A stretch of DNA of 64,000 bases from Fusarium oxysporum f. sp. lycopersici 4287 (GCF_000149955.1 NW_017264846.1:436265-500264); one strand, 5' to 3'; positions 22,037 through 31,753 are shown, counted from the stretch's first letter. The notes: generated by a model from the sequence alone, not told the origin. Numbers and translations: made by a program.

Positions 22037-23279
22037 ATGCCTCAAGGTCTAGGTTCCAGTAACGGGCAATCAAGGGCTCGTTTGTCGGGAGCGGCGCCAG
22101 GGCAGCCAGCTCTAAGCCCCCTGGGAGTGCAATTCTTCTCCAGCCTCGAAGGCTTAGAGATAGCTTCATCCACCGACCGGCAGCTTATCCGCGGGCACAA
22201 TCTGATCGGTGCGGTCCGGCTGCAATTCGTCAAGGCGAGCTTCTTTGACGGAGGAGCAGGGGAGCACGGAGAGGTGCTCGATGAGATCGATGGAATCGAC
22301 GTGCCACTCTCCATGCACGTGTACCCCTTCCCCCAAGCAGATGAGTGGGAAAACCAGTGGTTCTTCTTCGACATCCAGCTCCATCCGTATCAGCTATATT
22401 TCCGCCGTAGAGTCGAGGACGGTGAGGAGTCCATTATTGGAGGATGGGAAGACTCATATGCCAAGTTGGCCCAGGTTCGTGGACAGATGTGTGTTCAAGC
22501 GTATGTCGATGCCCTGTTTGAAAGCACCAATGTAGCAGAGACACAGGCCCATAAGTCAGAGGTCAGAATACTAACCGACACATCTTTTTAGCATCTCGAT
22601 AAGGCCTCTCAGGCTTGCCAATGACTGCCTCCCGACCATAGCACCGCGCGCTACCTTCCACGGACCTGTCGACACCACGGCGTTCCGTTTCAAGGCTGGA
22701 TCGTTGAGTAACAATCAGCTAAAATGCTGCGGCTTCATCCAATGCAGCACCTATCTCGTACCACCCCGTGACAAGGACCCGACATTCAGAGGCGGCCAGA
22801 TGTTTCACATTCTAGCATACATGCCACACGATCAACAGCCCTGGAAAAGCCGGGTCGATTGGATGAAGGGCTTGCCTGAGGGCGGATTCGCATCTGGGAA
22901 GTGGATGTACGGAAGAGGCAGCATCGTTGGTGTCCTGAACCCGGCACTGTTACAGGAGGAGCTTCAACCTGGGCAAGATATCCTAGTTGTGCTCGTAGAC
23001 GAGTTCAGCTTCACATCGAAGGCGACGCTCGAGGGCGCTACTGTGATGAGGAAGGCGTCCTCTCCACAGAAAGCAAAAGTCGACCTGGCAAAAAGACGAA
23101 ACCCTTTCAGCAGCAGTCCGGACAACTCGCCACCCAAGCGCGCAAAAGATCCTTCTTCGACCAGGGGCATGAATGGTACAGGGAAAGAAATCAGGGACGG
23201 TGCATATATGCCTGTCGACCCGCGGCTCCAACAGGAACTAGCGGGCCACGAGAGGGATTCAATCTTGGTAGCAGGTTAG
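22037..23279 (+). CDS. Helitron companion protein 1 (possible OB-like fold)
   Basis: Two exons, 22037-22500 and 22592-23279, with a 91-nt intron: donor GTATGT at 22501, branch-like ACTAAC, acceptor TTTTTAG. Phase 2 joining keeps the frame. An in-frame ATG at 22013 is possible. Predicted about 383 aa. It is homologous to the companion of Helitron 2 (51769-52962): EWENQWFFFDIQLHPYQLYF versus DWEGKWFTIVARIFPNKLTF; FHGPVDTTAFRFK versus LAGPVDLDTFHIK; STYLVPPRDK versus GSYLVPENDR; QQPWKSRVDWM versus QQPWHSLLGWM; GSIVGVLNPALLQ versus GRVLGVLNRDLIQ. The last block, alternating beta-like strands around G-x-V-x-G-V-L, could be an OB fold, but this is inferred. The C-terminus is basic with an NLS-like PPKRAK. 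It is divergent from the Rep gene. A ssDNA-binding partner role, like plant Helitron RPA genes, is a hypothesis. Confidence 0.7.
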
Positions 23280-23367
23280 CATTCGACATGTCACCGCAAA
23301 GCGTTGTGCGGAGTAGAGCTAAGCACCAGACTAATACAGAAACGGAGACTTCACAGAGTCCGAGCCA

Positions 23368-23754
23368 ATGAGACAAGATACATTCGCACCACCAGCCGAA
23401 CGGGAAGGGCAACTCATGAAGCTACCACCGGAGGGCACCACGTACTCTTCTTTTCACGAAATGAGACAAGAGCTCGTTGAGTTCGCCAGATCACAAAGCT
23501 ACGGTATTCGTATCTGTCGATCATTCCAAAAATTCTCAAGAATCACAGGAGACCCGGTCGCGAAGAAGAGAATGGTTTGGCAGTGTAACCGTGGAGGGAA
23601 GGGAGACTGTCCATTTTCATTCAACGCCGTGGAGGTCAAAATAGGAAGCGACCGGTGGGAAATAAGATATAAGAAGAACGAAAGCCAGCATGTTCATAAC
23701 CATGGACCAAGCGGTGGATTTGTCATATGCCCTGAGCAAAAAGTGCGGAAATGA
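23368..23754 (+). CDS. FAR1/WRKY-GCM1-type zinc-finger protein, small
   Basis: 128 aa, ATG 23368, 88 bp after the companion stop. The pattern is that of the FAR1/WRKY-GCM1 DNA-binding fold: MRQELVEFARSQSYGIRICRS (phenylalanine/aromatic core), then R-x-V-W-Q-C-N-R-G-G-K, DCPFSFNAVEV, and HVHNHGPSGG, giving Cys, Cys and His-x-His ligands. Such domains sit at the N-terminus of Mutator-like transposases and some regulators; here nothing follows it, so it is either a free-standing DNA-binding protein or a remnant of a Mutator-like gene. Helitron 2 has no equivalent, so it may be cargo or simply flanking sequence. A homopolymer T tract follows at about 23832-23846. Confidence 0.6.
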   Translation: MRQDTFAPPAEREGQLMKLPPEGTTYSSFHEMRQELVEFARSQSYGIRICRSFQKFSRITGDPVAKKRMVWQCNRGGKGDCPFSFNAVEVKIGSDRWEIRYKKNESQHVHNHGPSGGFVICPEQKVRK

Positions 23755-23991
23755 TCCACGAAGAATTGACTCCTGTAGGACCATGATTTGGTGTCGGCAT
23801 GAAAATCACAGCTCTTGTCCTCAATCGCTGGTTTTTTTTTTTTTTCTTTCTTTATGTGTCACATGACCAGGTTCAAGTAGACGTATTAAGTAACGGGTCC
23901 TTGGTTAGCAAAAAAGGAAGAAAAGAAAATCGGCAAACGTCACTAAGAATGTCGTAGGACAAACCAATGTCTTGCTGACTGGATTACCCTG
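23755..23991. other. Short spacer between the zinc-finger ORF and MITE
   Basis: Contains a T15 homopolymer (about 23832-23846). The 5' end of Helitron 1 may lie here, but no terminal signal was recognised. Confidence 0.3.
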
Positions 23992-24280
23992 TATCTCTTT
24001 GAGTGGCAGAAGGCAACAAAACGGTCAAGACAGGGATAATTCAGCCAATACAGGATCAGCTTGTATACAAAAGACCAATAACCAATAAGAACAAGTATAA
24101 AAAGCTAATAGCCAGTTAAAGTCAGGAAAAAAGAGGCTATACTCTTATAGAAGTAGCTAAGCTACAAAGAAGTACAGGCTCTAATAGCTGCTTTTACATA
24201 TAAAGCCTTTGTAGCCTTCTGGTACGTGGGGTCAAGTGGGTCAAGTGACCTTTTGTTGCCTTGTGCCACTCAAAGAGATA
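23992..24280. mobile_element. MITE with 30-bp terminal inverted repeats, related to the one at 4031
   Basis: Left end 23992-24021 and right end 24251-24280 are reverse complements with one mismatch in 30. The element is 289 bp, non-coding and AT-rich inside, with terminal TA at each side. The outer sequence TATCTCTTTGAGTGGCA shares its first 11 bases and several later ones with the MITE at 4031-4226. Confidence 0.85.
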
Positions 24281-24542
24281 CACATCCAGCTGGGGCCCCA
24301 GTTTTTTCCCCCCCAGGTTTTTTTTTTTTTTTTCGGTGGTTCTTGCTGTTTGATTCCTGTGGCGCGAAGGTGATTGTGGCGCAGAAATTGTGGTGAAGCT
24401 GGCTAGCACGGACCACTCCGCGATCCGTGCTCGGGTAAGCAGGGCGAGGAAGAAAGAACCTTTTCGTTCCTCAAAGGCAAAAAAAAAAAAAAATAATAAG
24501 AGTGAAATAATATTCATATTTCGTTTTAGAATTAAGTGGATT
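24281..24542. other. Spacer with homopolymer runs
   Basis: Contains a T15-type tract near 24319 and an A15-type tract near 24480. These face each other about 160 bp apart. No gene. Confidence 0.3.
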
Positions 24543-26011
24543 TTAGTATTCTCGCGGTTTTCTAACTTCACGCCCTACCCGCGTGCGTACCACAGTTAAT
24601 TCTTCCTCCTCCGAATTTGACTCCTCATCTTCTTCCATCCCTCCTACCTCGATCACATCCTCAACAGCATCTGCCCTTTCAATTGCTTCGTTTGGCTCTG
24701 AAATAGCGTCATCAGCCACCACTAGAGCTTCAGCCAATGTCATGAACCTTTTGTTAAGATTCGGTATCGCCTTCCTCTTCTTGCCTCTGCTCAACCGGCC
24801 AACTTCCTCCTCCAGGCTGGCTATTCTGGTGCTGAGAGAGGCGATCTTTGGCTCTTGAGCTTCAAACCCTCTCGATATCACAGAATAGCGCCTTCTTGTT
24901 GATGGGCTCTTGTTCTTCCCCAGATCTCTGATGTGGCGGCTGGTCGTTGGCGTACGATCAGAGTCGACTCGCCCGTCTCTGTGGCCGTCTGACCCGGGCG
25001 TCGTTTCCTTCTTGTCTGGCTGAATCTCAGGATGCATGAGCGCTTTACGTCCTGAAATCGGCCAGTTCTCAGTTACTCTCCAGCCTGAAAGGATGTCTTT
25101 CTTCGTCATACCCACTTCCCTGGCTTTGGCATAGGCCTTAATGAAGTTGACCTTTTCCATGGGCGCAGAATCCGTCATGCTTGCCAGTTTTTGGAGCTCT
25201 TTTTGATATGCAGCCTTGGTTGCGTTGAAAACACCATTATCCAGTGGCTATAGGCCATGAGAGCAATATGCAGGCAGGTAACAGCAATGCACGTTATTCA
25301 AAAAGCACGTAGCCATCCACTCATCCTGGATTTTCAATCAGCGGTATTTCTGATCGAGAATAGGAAGATACCCACAGATACATGGCTCCCATGGCCATCT
25401 AATATGATAAGCCTTGCATCAGACTTATCTGCTGGCTAGGTTTAGAGCAGATAAACCTGTTTAAGCTACTTAAGCGTGATATAATGGTCTATCCAGTCGT
25501 TATCAGACGTGATATAATACCAGTCGGCAATTTTATTAAACTTATTAATGAACTACTGCTTCTAAATTCCTTTGCCCTTGAAGATAATTCCCGGCTTTAA
25601 AGGACGGCTATCTGCAGTAGCGGCTTCGATAAAACTAATCTAAGTACAGGACTCCAAGCCTTTGAGGAAGGCCTTCCTCCTGGGATCGCTGGTGCCAATT
25701 ACCAAGAAATCCAAACCTAGATTTGCAATTTATTGGTAAGTCTTGTTTCAGAAGTGGTCAGTACTCACCGAATCCAGCCATGATACCGCCCTCGTCAACA
25801 TTAACCGTGTTCTCAGGCTTGATCCAGTCATATTCCCTCTCCCTGTCTCAACAGGGCAGCTACGGTGGCGCGAACTTGACGGTGGGAAGGAGCATAGCCC
25901 AATGCCTCTTGTCGAAGTATCCATGTAACTAACCTAGCCTCTTGGGATTTGTATAACAACTGGGAAGGTTAGGTGACCTCGGACTTTGACGGTAGGCCTC
26001 TTAACGTATCT
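24543..26011 (-). pseudogene. RIP-damaged pogo-like transposase (copy A), main part
   Basis: Minus-strand relic of the same family as the element at 33.5-35.7 kb. The distal part is still open (24543-25178, MTDSAPMEKVNFIKAYAKAR to the acidic, coiled-coil tail). Upstream the homology continues with many stops at family-conserved Gln and Trp codons: for example SCT*ISFIEA where the relative has SRTWTSFIEA, GI*KQ*FIN where it has ELQKQWFLN, and HGL*PLDNG where it has HGLQPLDNG. All are C to T or G to A changes, typical of RIP. Conserved pieces include QEALGYAPSH, NVDEGGIMAGFG and LIILDGHGSH, and the intron after MAGFG is still visible (GTGAGT donor, TCTAG acceptor). The first coding segment is found across the inserted element, at 27851-27936. 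Not functional. Confidence 0.82.
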
Positions 26012-27850
26012 GACCACCATTCCGCCCACCCCCCCACTCCGCCCATTTGGTGATAGTCTCAACACCACAACAGCTATCGATGATGCGTGCACTTTATTTT
26101 GCCAATTATACATCAAAAAAATTCAAATTTTCAGAATAGCTTCATTTATCATGGATCGTGAATTGAGAATTTCCAGAGCAATTTCTGAGGCCTCTACGAG
26201 GGGCGTTCGCGGTGCAGCTAAGTGGGAGACCGTGCCGAGGTCGACTTTCAGGGATCGGATCGGTGGCGCACAACCGACGCGTTTACAACACCAAAAATAC
26301 CTCTCGCTGACGCCGCAACAGGAACAGGAACTCATCGACCTTATATTAATACGGGAAAAGTATTCCCAGCCGTTATTGAAGAAGGAGATCCATGAATATG
26401 CCTAGCATCTTGCCGAATTAAACGGCTGTGGAAGTCATCTAGGGAAAAATTGGGTAAACCGATTCTTCAAACGACATAACAGCGTTATGTTGAAGCCATC
26501 ACGACTTATTTCGGTCGCAAGGAAGAAGTCTGTCACGGAAGAGGGACTGAGGGAGTATTATAAGGGACTTAGGCGTCTTGTTATTGACTTATCAATTGGT
26601 ACGGACCGTATGCACAACCTCGACGAGACTGGAGTCCAAGAAGGGGAAACTATAGCCGGCATAATAGCTAGAACGGTCCTGACGAGCTCGTCAGAGAAGA
26701 TACAGTCAGACGCTTCTGCTTGGATCTCGATATTGGAGACGATATCTGCTGACGGTCGCCGACTGACCCCAACGGTAATATTTATAGGATTATCGCTACA
26801 GGGACAGTATTTTCCAAGGGATATACCGGATTGGAAGTTTACTTGCAGCGAGAAAGGCTGGTCTAATACAGAAATATTGCTACGGTGGTTCTACGACGTT
26901 TATCTGCCCGAGACTCATCCAAAAGACCCGTCTTCCTGGCGACTATTGGTCCTCGATCAACATAAGACTCATATAAGTCCTGCCTTTATGAAGAAGGCAA
27001 TGATGAATAAGGTCTGGCTTAGTTGGCTGCCGTCGCACTCGTCACATATCACTCAACCGCTGGACCTTGGTCTTTTTTCCCCGTTGAAAAGGTACTATCG
27101 AGAAGAGACAGCTGGAATGGAGACCTACGAAGCGACATCAAATAGACAGAAACACATCTTCGTACAGGCATATAAAATAGCTTCTGAGAAAGCCTTCAGT
27201 CCAGAGAACATCCGACAGGCGTTTCGAGCATCAGGGATATACCCAGTTGATGTTGATCAAGCTATAAAGAGGTTGAAGCCCAAAGAGCGTCGCGGACCGA
27301 CTTTTCAGCCTCCCAAAACACCACCAATCACGGTTGAAGTCGATCGCGATATCTTCAATACTCCCTCGTCAAGCCGCGATATAGAAAGACTACTCCAACG
27401 GGTCGATTGGTCGTCAGGGAATGCTGAAAGGGACGTCAGAATGATCCTACGGAAGGCAGGAAAGTCACTGGACCAAAGAGGTGCGTCTACAGTCTTCCAG
27501 GAGCAAAAAATCGCCGTACAGAAAGCTCAAATAGCTGGTCTTAAGCCGTCAGGCCGTTGCAAGGTCAATTGGGACCCGAACAAGGCTTTTCCTCACGTTG
27601 ATAATCTTATTATAGCGAGGGACCGGTCCGAGATGAACACTTGGAAGTTAAATGACGAAGCCGCGGCGGAAAATCGTCCGCCGAAGCGGAGGAAAAAGCA
27701 GTCGGTTGAGCAAGAGTTTTTTAGTCAATTCCCAAAATCTTAATTAAATTGAAGCTATTTTCATAACTTGAGAATTAATCTACATAATGCGTTGGAACGG
27801 AAATGAAGCTATCGCAGGTGGGGCGGTGTGGAGGGGTGGGCGGAGTGGTG
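26012..27850 (+). mobile_element. Pogo-like transposon (element C) inserted into copy A
   Basis: Flanked by imperfect inverted repeats: left about 26013-26046 starts ACCACCATTCCGCCCACC, right about 27818-27850 is, on the reverse strand, CACCACTCCGCCCACCCC. The ends are estimated from where the inverted repeats stop and copy A coding sequence resumes on both sides; no clean TA duplication is visible. Length about 1.84 kb, typical for pogo-like elements. Confidence 0.75.
26151..27743 (+). pseudogene. DDE_1 transposase of element C with a single in-frame TAG
   Basis: Single frame from ATG 26151 (MDRELRISRAISEAS) to 27743, interrupted by TAG at 26403-26405 in HEYA*HLAELNG, a likely CAG to TAG change. 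N-terminal HTH region with STFRDRIGGAQP; after the stop GKNWVNRFFKRH (CENP-B-like HTH end). The DDE_1 motifs are MHNLDETGV, LLVLDQHKTH and ITQPLDLGLFSPL, so all three acidic positions are present although the usual DGH is DQH. The C-terminus is basic with PPKRRKKQ, NLS-like. About 530 residues if the stop is ignored. Apart from the one stop the frame is clean, so the insertion is younger than the heavy damage of its host copy A. Confidence 0.85.
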
Positions 27851-27936
27851 GCGGCCTGGTGCTGCGAGAGGTGATTATCTGTAACATCCAGTATAGCTTC
27901 AATGATATCGTTCTTTGTATAAGACTGTTGAGGCAT
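27851..27936 (-). pseudogene. N-terminal fragment of copy A transposase, separated by element C
   Basis: Reverse strand, ATG at 27936: MPQQSYTKNDIIEAILDVT, then DNHLSQHQAA and the junction with element C. This is the psq-type HTH start of a pogo-like transposase, similar to the starts at 33812 (NYTEDDVAEAIFDTTDRGLS) and 61625 (YTKKNIIDAIFDMTEGSLS). Strand and order match copy A at 24543-26011, where coding resumes just past the insertion with RPTVKVRGH. Confidence 0.75.
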
Positions 27937-28234
27937 TTTCAAGGCGATTAAAGGAAGCTGCTATAGATAAAAGTTTGATGAAATTTTGGGGACGCTGGGT
28001 GATGAAGGAGACAATTTGAGAAATTTTACATTAGTACCATGCGACCAAACTGCTTGTGCAAAATACAAATGAACATTCCAATATAAAACAACATGAAACT
28101 CTCAGTAAGACACAATCTGTTCTATGTAAATAACTTCAATTTTGGCCAAGCACTGTGCAAGTGAAGTTTGACATTTTGTATGGGGAATTCTTTTTTTCGC
28201 TGACCAGTAGGTGGGTATGACCGGCAGGTGGGTA
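27937..28234. other. Upstream remnant of copy A and spacer
   Basis: Probably the 5' untranslated part and terminal repeat of copy A, too degraded to delimit. No gene. Confidence 0.3.
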
Positions 28235-28600
28235 CTGCATGGTATTGTGGAAAGAAGCCAGCGTGTTAGCACAGCTCAGAACCGGAATGGCGCGACTAAA
28301 CGGTTATCTCTATCAGATCAGAGCAGCACCAACAGATGAATGTCCATGCGGGCAGGCAAAAGAAACGGTAGAGCACTTTCTCTTTCGATGCGTAAAATGG
28401 ACAGCACAACGCAAGGAGATGATGTCCCAATGTGTAGAAGAAAAGCGTGGCAGCCTATGCTTTCACCTGGGAGGTAAGGCAGCGTCGGATGGACAGAAAT
28501 GGGCACCGAATATAGAAGCGGTGTGAGCCACGATCAGATTTGCGATCGCTACAGGTCGCCTGGAACAGAGATGATAACAACACCAATAAGCCACCGGTTA
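28235..28600 (+). pseudogene. 3' fragment of a LINE (Tad/I-like non-LTR retrotransposon) polyprotein
   Basis: LWKEASVLAQLRTGMARLNG, DECPCGQAKETVEHFLFRC, and CFHLGGKAASDGQ match the region after the RNase H domain of fungal Tad-type non-LTR elements, whose end carries a C-x-C...H...C cluster. The frame meets TGA at 28524-28526 and continues as ATIRFAIATGRLEQ to the next stop. The expected Arg codon (CGA) reading TGA fits RIP. The 5' part, with endonuclease and reverse transcriptase, is absent, a usual outcome of 5' truncation. Confidence 0.7.
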
Positions 28601-29067
28601 CGAAAACTCACTTACTAACAACAGCCACCCCGTACAACCAATAGCAGGCACTGCTTCAGCCGCCGAAGATAGGAAACTGAACACTTGGAGGAATTGGACT
28701 TCAACTTGATCTGCTACCACTAACCGATACGGGGATCTAGAAAGAGAACAATGAAGAGACAGAGAAGAACAAGGCGGGAAACATAGGGGCTCTGCAAGAC
28801 CAAGACATCAATTGGCGAAATATATGTATTTTTAGTTTTTAGAGCCCTATGGGCGGTGGCCTACCGGGCGTAATAGATCTGTCTGTCTGACTACTAGGGT
28901 GACGTTCGTTATGTTGGGTCGCCCTCATCCAGGTCAATGTATCTCAAACTTCACTCGGGCTAAGGGTGGCACTGATCCGAAACGTGTTAATCCCCCTCCT
29001 TCAGGACAGATATCAAGTCGTTTGCTCTAGGCCATGGGCTATTACCCCTTCCTAAATTCCGCATCAC
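28601..29067. other. Intergenic; no gene seen
   Basis: No recognisable coding or repeat signal. A mild AT-rich run occurs near 28820-28845. Confidence 0.3.
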
Positions 29068-30179
29068 AATGACACTCACCACCAAAGAAACAGCCACTAT
29101 GGCCAACGAAAACAGGGCTGCCATCGTGATCCGAGTGGCAATGGTGTTGATGTCTCTGGCCGTCTTGGTGGTTGGGTTACGACTGTAGTGTCGTCGTCTG
29201 ATCAGGTCAATGGGTCTGGACGATATAGCTGCTGTCATCACCTGGGTAAGGCCGATTTAACATAAGTTTATACTTAAGCTTTGTCTAATATGATCCTGTC
29301 ATAGGCCTGCATCATATGATGTCGCTCAACAATGATTGCGAGTACGATTTTCCCATTCTGTATATATGGCAGCAACTCATTGTCGATAATAGTGACTCAA
29401 TACGGACTGGGCCGACACGACTGGACAGTTTCTGATGAGACAATGAAACTTTACCTTCGAGTAAGACACTTGGTTTTCATTCATGCTGCTTTGGAGACTA
29501 ACCTTTACCTATTGTTTTTGGATTTCTATCCTGTTCTACGTAGTTACTCTTTTCTGGGCAAAGATGACATTCTTGCTGCATTATTACCGAACTATGGCAG
29601 TCTCTTACATGCGATTGGTCTACCTGGGTGTCATCATCATCGTGGCATTATGGGGTGTGTCCCAAGCCATTATGGTCTCTCTACAATGCATCCCCCTCCA
29701 GGCTGTCTGGGATACGAGAATCAAGGGGAGATGCATTTCTCACCGAACCACTTGATGGTATATAAATGGCGTCATAAATATAGTTTCTGACTTTAACATC
29801 ATGATTTTACCCCTCCCTATCGTCTGGAAACTCAATCTCCCTCCTTCTCAGAAATTCCTTCTTTCTGGTATTTTCGGGCTAGGCTTCTTGTGGGTCCTGC
29901 ATCTCATGTTCTATCTGCGGTTCGTTGACACTTTGTTTCCAGTACAATTGGCGTTTCGATATTACGACTGCAATATCTCACCCCTCAACCAGACTAACAT
30001 GGTGGAACGTTACAGCAGCCTCATGGTCCCTCGCAGAACTCGTGTCTGCCATCACTTGCGCTTGTCTTCCAACTCTCAAGCCTCTGCTTGTGAGGATAAA
30101 GGCCTGGGTCCCTCACCTCGGAAAGGGCGATAATACTTTCAGCTTCAAGAGCAGAGTGGGGAAGAAGACACAGAGTTAA
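29068..30179 (+). pseudogene. Rhodopsin-type (PTH11-related) seven-helix membrane protein, broken
   Basis: Pieces of a fungal integral membrane protein with the extracellular-sensor rhodopsin fold appear in order but in changing frames. First exon from ATG 29068: AAIVIRVAMVLMSLAVLVVG, then a TAG, then SMGLDDIAAVITW before a GTAAGG donor at about 29247; a TGA follows within a few codons of the next exon. Later pieces: SIIVTQYGLGRHDWTV, LVYLGVIIIVALWGVSQAIM, FNIMILPLPIVWKLNLPPSQ, and, after a further frame change, TAASWSLAELVSAITCACLP and the end at 30179. The family would normally sense small molecules or surfaces at the plasma membrane. Two in-frame stops make a functional product unlikely. 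Confidence 0.65.
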
Positions 30180-30495
30180 GTGTGACTATAGCGGAGAACC
30201 ACAAAGGCTTTGGCAACAGGCCTAAAATACCTACAGCAGTTTCGATGTATGGATCTCAGACGAGTATAACAGCTGTCTAGGGTTCTCCGTCTAAAACAGA
30301 CTCCAAGAGGAAGTTGACATATAGCTCGCAGGCTATGTCGGTATAACTGCATTGTGCATTGGGTTATTCTGCATCAGGAGTAGGGGGAAAAGATACTCTC
30401 TGTCATTGTATATATGTCAATATGCTTCTGTGCAGTGTTCATCTCATTGCTCCCTGTACATACTCTGTGCAGACAAGCCCTCTGCAAATTTTATC
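30180..30495. other. Intergenic; no gene seen
   Basis: Short non-coding gap between the receptor relic and the SDR fragment; no repeat or promoter motif stands out. Confidence 0.3.
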
Positions 30496-30752
30496 ATGAA
30501 CGACAAACAGCACGTGCACCAAGTCAAACTTGTCATTATTACCGGCTCTGCCCATGGTACGTTCACAGAATGGTAGCCTACATGGTAAAACGTAGCTCAA
30601 GCTAACCAGGGGATATTGTTAAAGGTATCGAGCCATACGTTGCGCGCAGCCTTTCTGAAGGTGAACCAAGCATCCTCATCAATTACGCGGCTGAGTCTTC
30701 GGATGCCAACGCTGCAGCATTGAGGAATGAATTGCTTCCAAGTCATGCTTGA
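30496..30752 (+). pseudogene. Truncated short-chain dehydrogenase/reductase (first about 67 residues)
   Basis: Two exons, 30496-30556 and 30610-30752, joined by a 53-nt intron (GTACGT donor, GCTAACCAG end), encode MNDKQHVHQVKLVIITGSAH then GDIVKGIEPYVARSLSEG and PSILINYAAESSDANAAAL. This is the N-terminal Rossmann unit of an SDR: beta-1, the TGxxxG loop (TGSAHGD), helix, and beta-2 with N-Y. It stops with TGA at 30752 just after the third helix, so the catalytic Tyr-x-x-x-Lys part is missing. Clean splicing signals suggest a once-functional gene cut by rearrangement rather than by point mutation. Confidence 0.65.
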
Positions 30753-31240
30753 CACAGAGCAGTCAAATTGACATTCATGACTTTGCCCCAATATGCCTCA
30801 TCAAATCATTGCAATTCTCTTTCCCTCAGTAGCTGTGTGCGAAAAAGGTGGTCAGTTGAGTATTTGATCCTCTCGACAAAGCCAGCCGCAGACGTGGAAA
30901 CAGCTTCGATGTGAAATCTCACCTCTATTTTAGCTATTCCTTTTTTGTACGGATAATCCAATCCCTTTGGACATTTTACCGCTGGCGACTACACATCCGA
31001 GAGGCCGCGGTAAATAAAGCACCTCAGATGGGCCGAGATGCGTCTCGTATATGCATGCGGCCCGCTCGACCCTTGTAGAGCAAGGATTTCACTATGTCCG
31101 CTCCTATCCTAAGCCTTTTCCCCTTGCATGCAGGTGGATTAGGAATGTTTGTCACTAATTACCTCAGCATCTGTCATCATGATAGACCCGACTTTTATCA
31201 ACGACTTTACGTGGTCTGACGAGTAAATGCATTGAGTCTC
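30753..31240. other. Intergenic / distal promoter
   Basis: No coding signal. Leads into the promoter of the small secreted protein gene. Confidence 0.3.
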
Positions 31241-31244
31241 AAAG

Positions 31245-31250
31245 GTATAA
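31245..31250 (+). promoter_or_regulatory. TATA box of the small secreted protein gene
   Basis: TATAAA within GGTATAAAACTG, about 160 bp before the ATG. A probable 5'-UTR intron, 31334-31397 (GTAAGC donor, GCTAATAAC branch, TAG end), lies between and would shorten the mRNA leader and remove an upstream ATG at 31344. Confidence 0.5.
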
Positions 31251-31408
31251 AACTGCTCATCTGTCGGTGGATGGTTAAACTTGCATCAGAAAGTCAACAA
31301 CCTTTAAGAATCATACTCAGCACAGAAACATCTGTAAGCCGCCATGCTATTCATTCGATCTGCATATACCTTGTGCTAATAACTCACTGAGATATAGCAC
31401 ACTTCAAG

Positions 31409-31753
31409 ATGCATTTCTCAACTGCCTCCGTGCTCGCTACGCTGATCTCTGCGGCTACCGCTGCCAAGCAAATGCAGATCAACTACTATAGCGACACCCA
31501 GTGCAGAAATTATGCTGGCCAGGTCGATGTCACTTGGGCTAACGCCCTATACTCTGGCAAGACCAACTGCTATAACTATAGTTACGGCAGGGCTATGAAC
31601 ATCGCAGAGTGCCAAGTTGGGGGATGCTTCTGTAACCTTTACAAGGGGAAGAACTGTAATGAGTACATGGATCAGATGGTGTATGGGGACCAGTTTGGCT
31701 GTCGTCCTTGGGCTAATCAGGTTCAATCTTTTGCATGCTACTATAGAGGTTGA
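31409..31753 (+). CDS. Small secreted cysteine-rich protein (114 aa), effector-like
   Basis: MHFSTASVLATLISAATAAK gives a clear signal peptide with likely cleavage after Ala19. The mature part is about 95 residues and has eight cysteines (in TQCRN, TNCYN, AECQ, GGCFCN, KNCNE, FGCRP, FACYY), a count allowing four disulfides. It is rich in Tyr and Asn, with no recognised domain. No intron in the coding part. TATA box, UTR intron and intact frame suggest an expressed gene amid broken neighbours. Small Cys-rich secreted proteins of this kind are often fungal effectors or antimicrobial or surface proteins, but no specific function can be claimed. Confidence 0.75.
   Translation: MHFSTASVLATLISAATAAKQMQINYYSDTQCRNYAGQVDVTWANALYSGKTNCYNYSYGRAMNIAECQVGGCFCNLYKGKNCNEYMDQMVYGDQFGCRPWANQVQSFACYYRG

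Larger units (their letters stand above)
15243..23754 (-). mobile_element. Helitron 1 (Rep + Pif1 helicase, with divergent companion genes); ends not determined
   Basis: Rolling-circle transposon recognised from its proteins. Helicase and Rep ORFs lie on the minus strand (15243-21358), and two accessory ORFs (22037-23279 and 23368-23754) on the plus strand, across a 0.68-kb divergent region. I could not locate the 5'-TC end, the 3' hairpin or the CTRR terminus, so the coordinates given are only the coding span. The element shares gene order with Helitron 2 at 51.5-59.8 kb. Confidence 0.8.
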
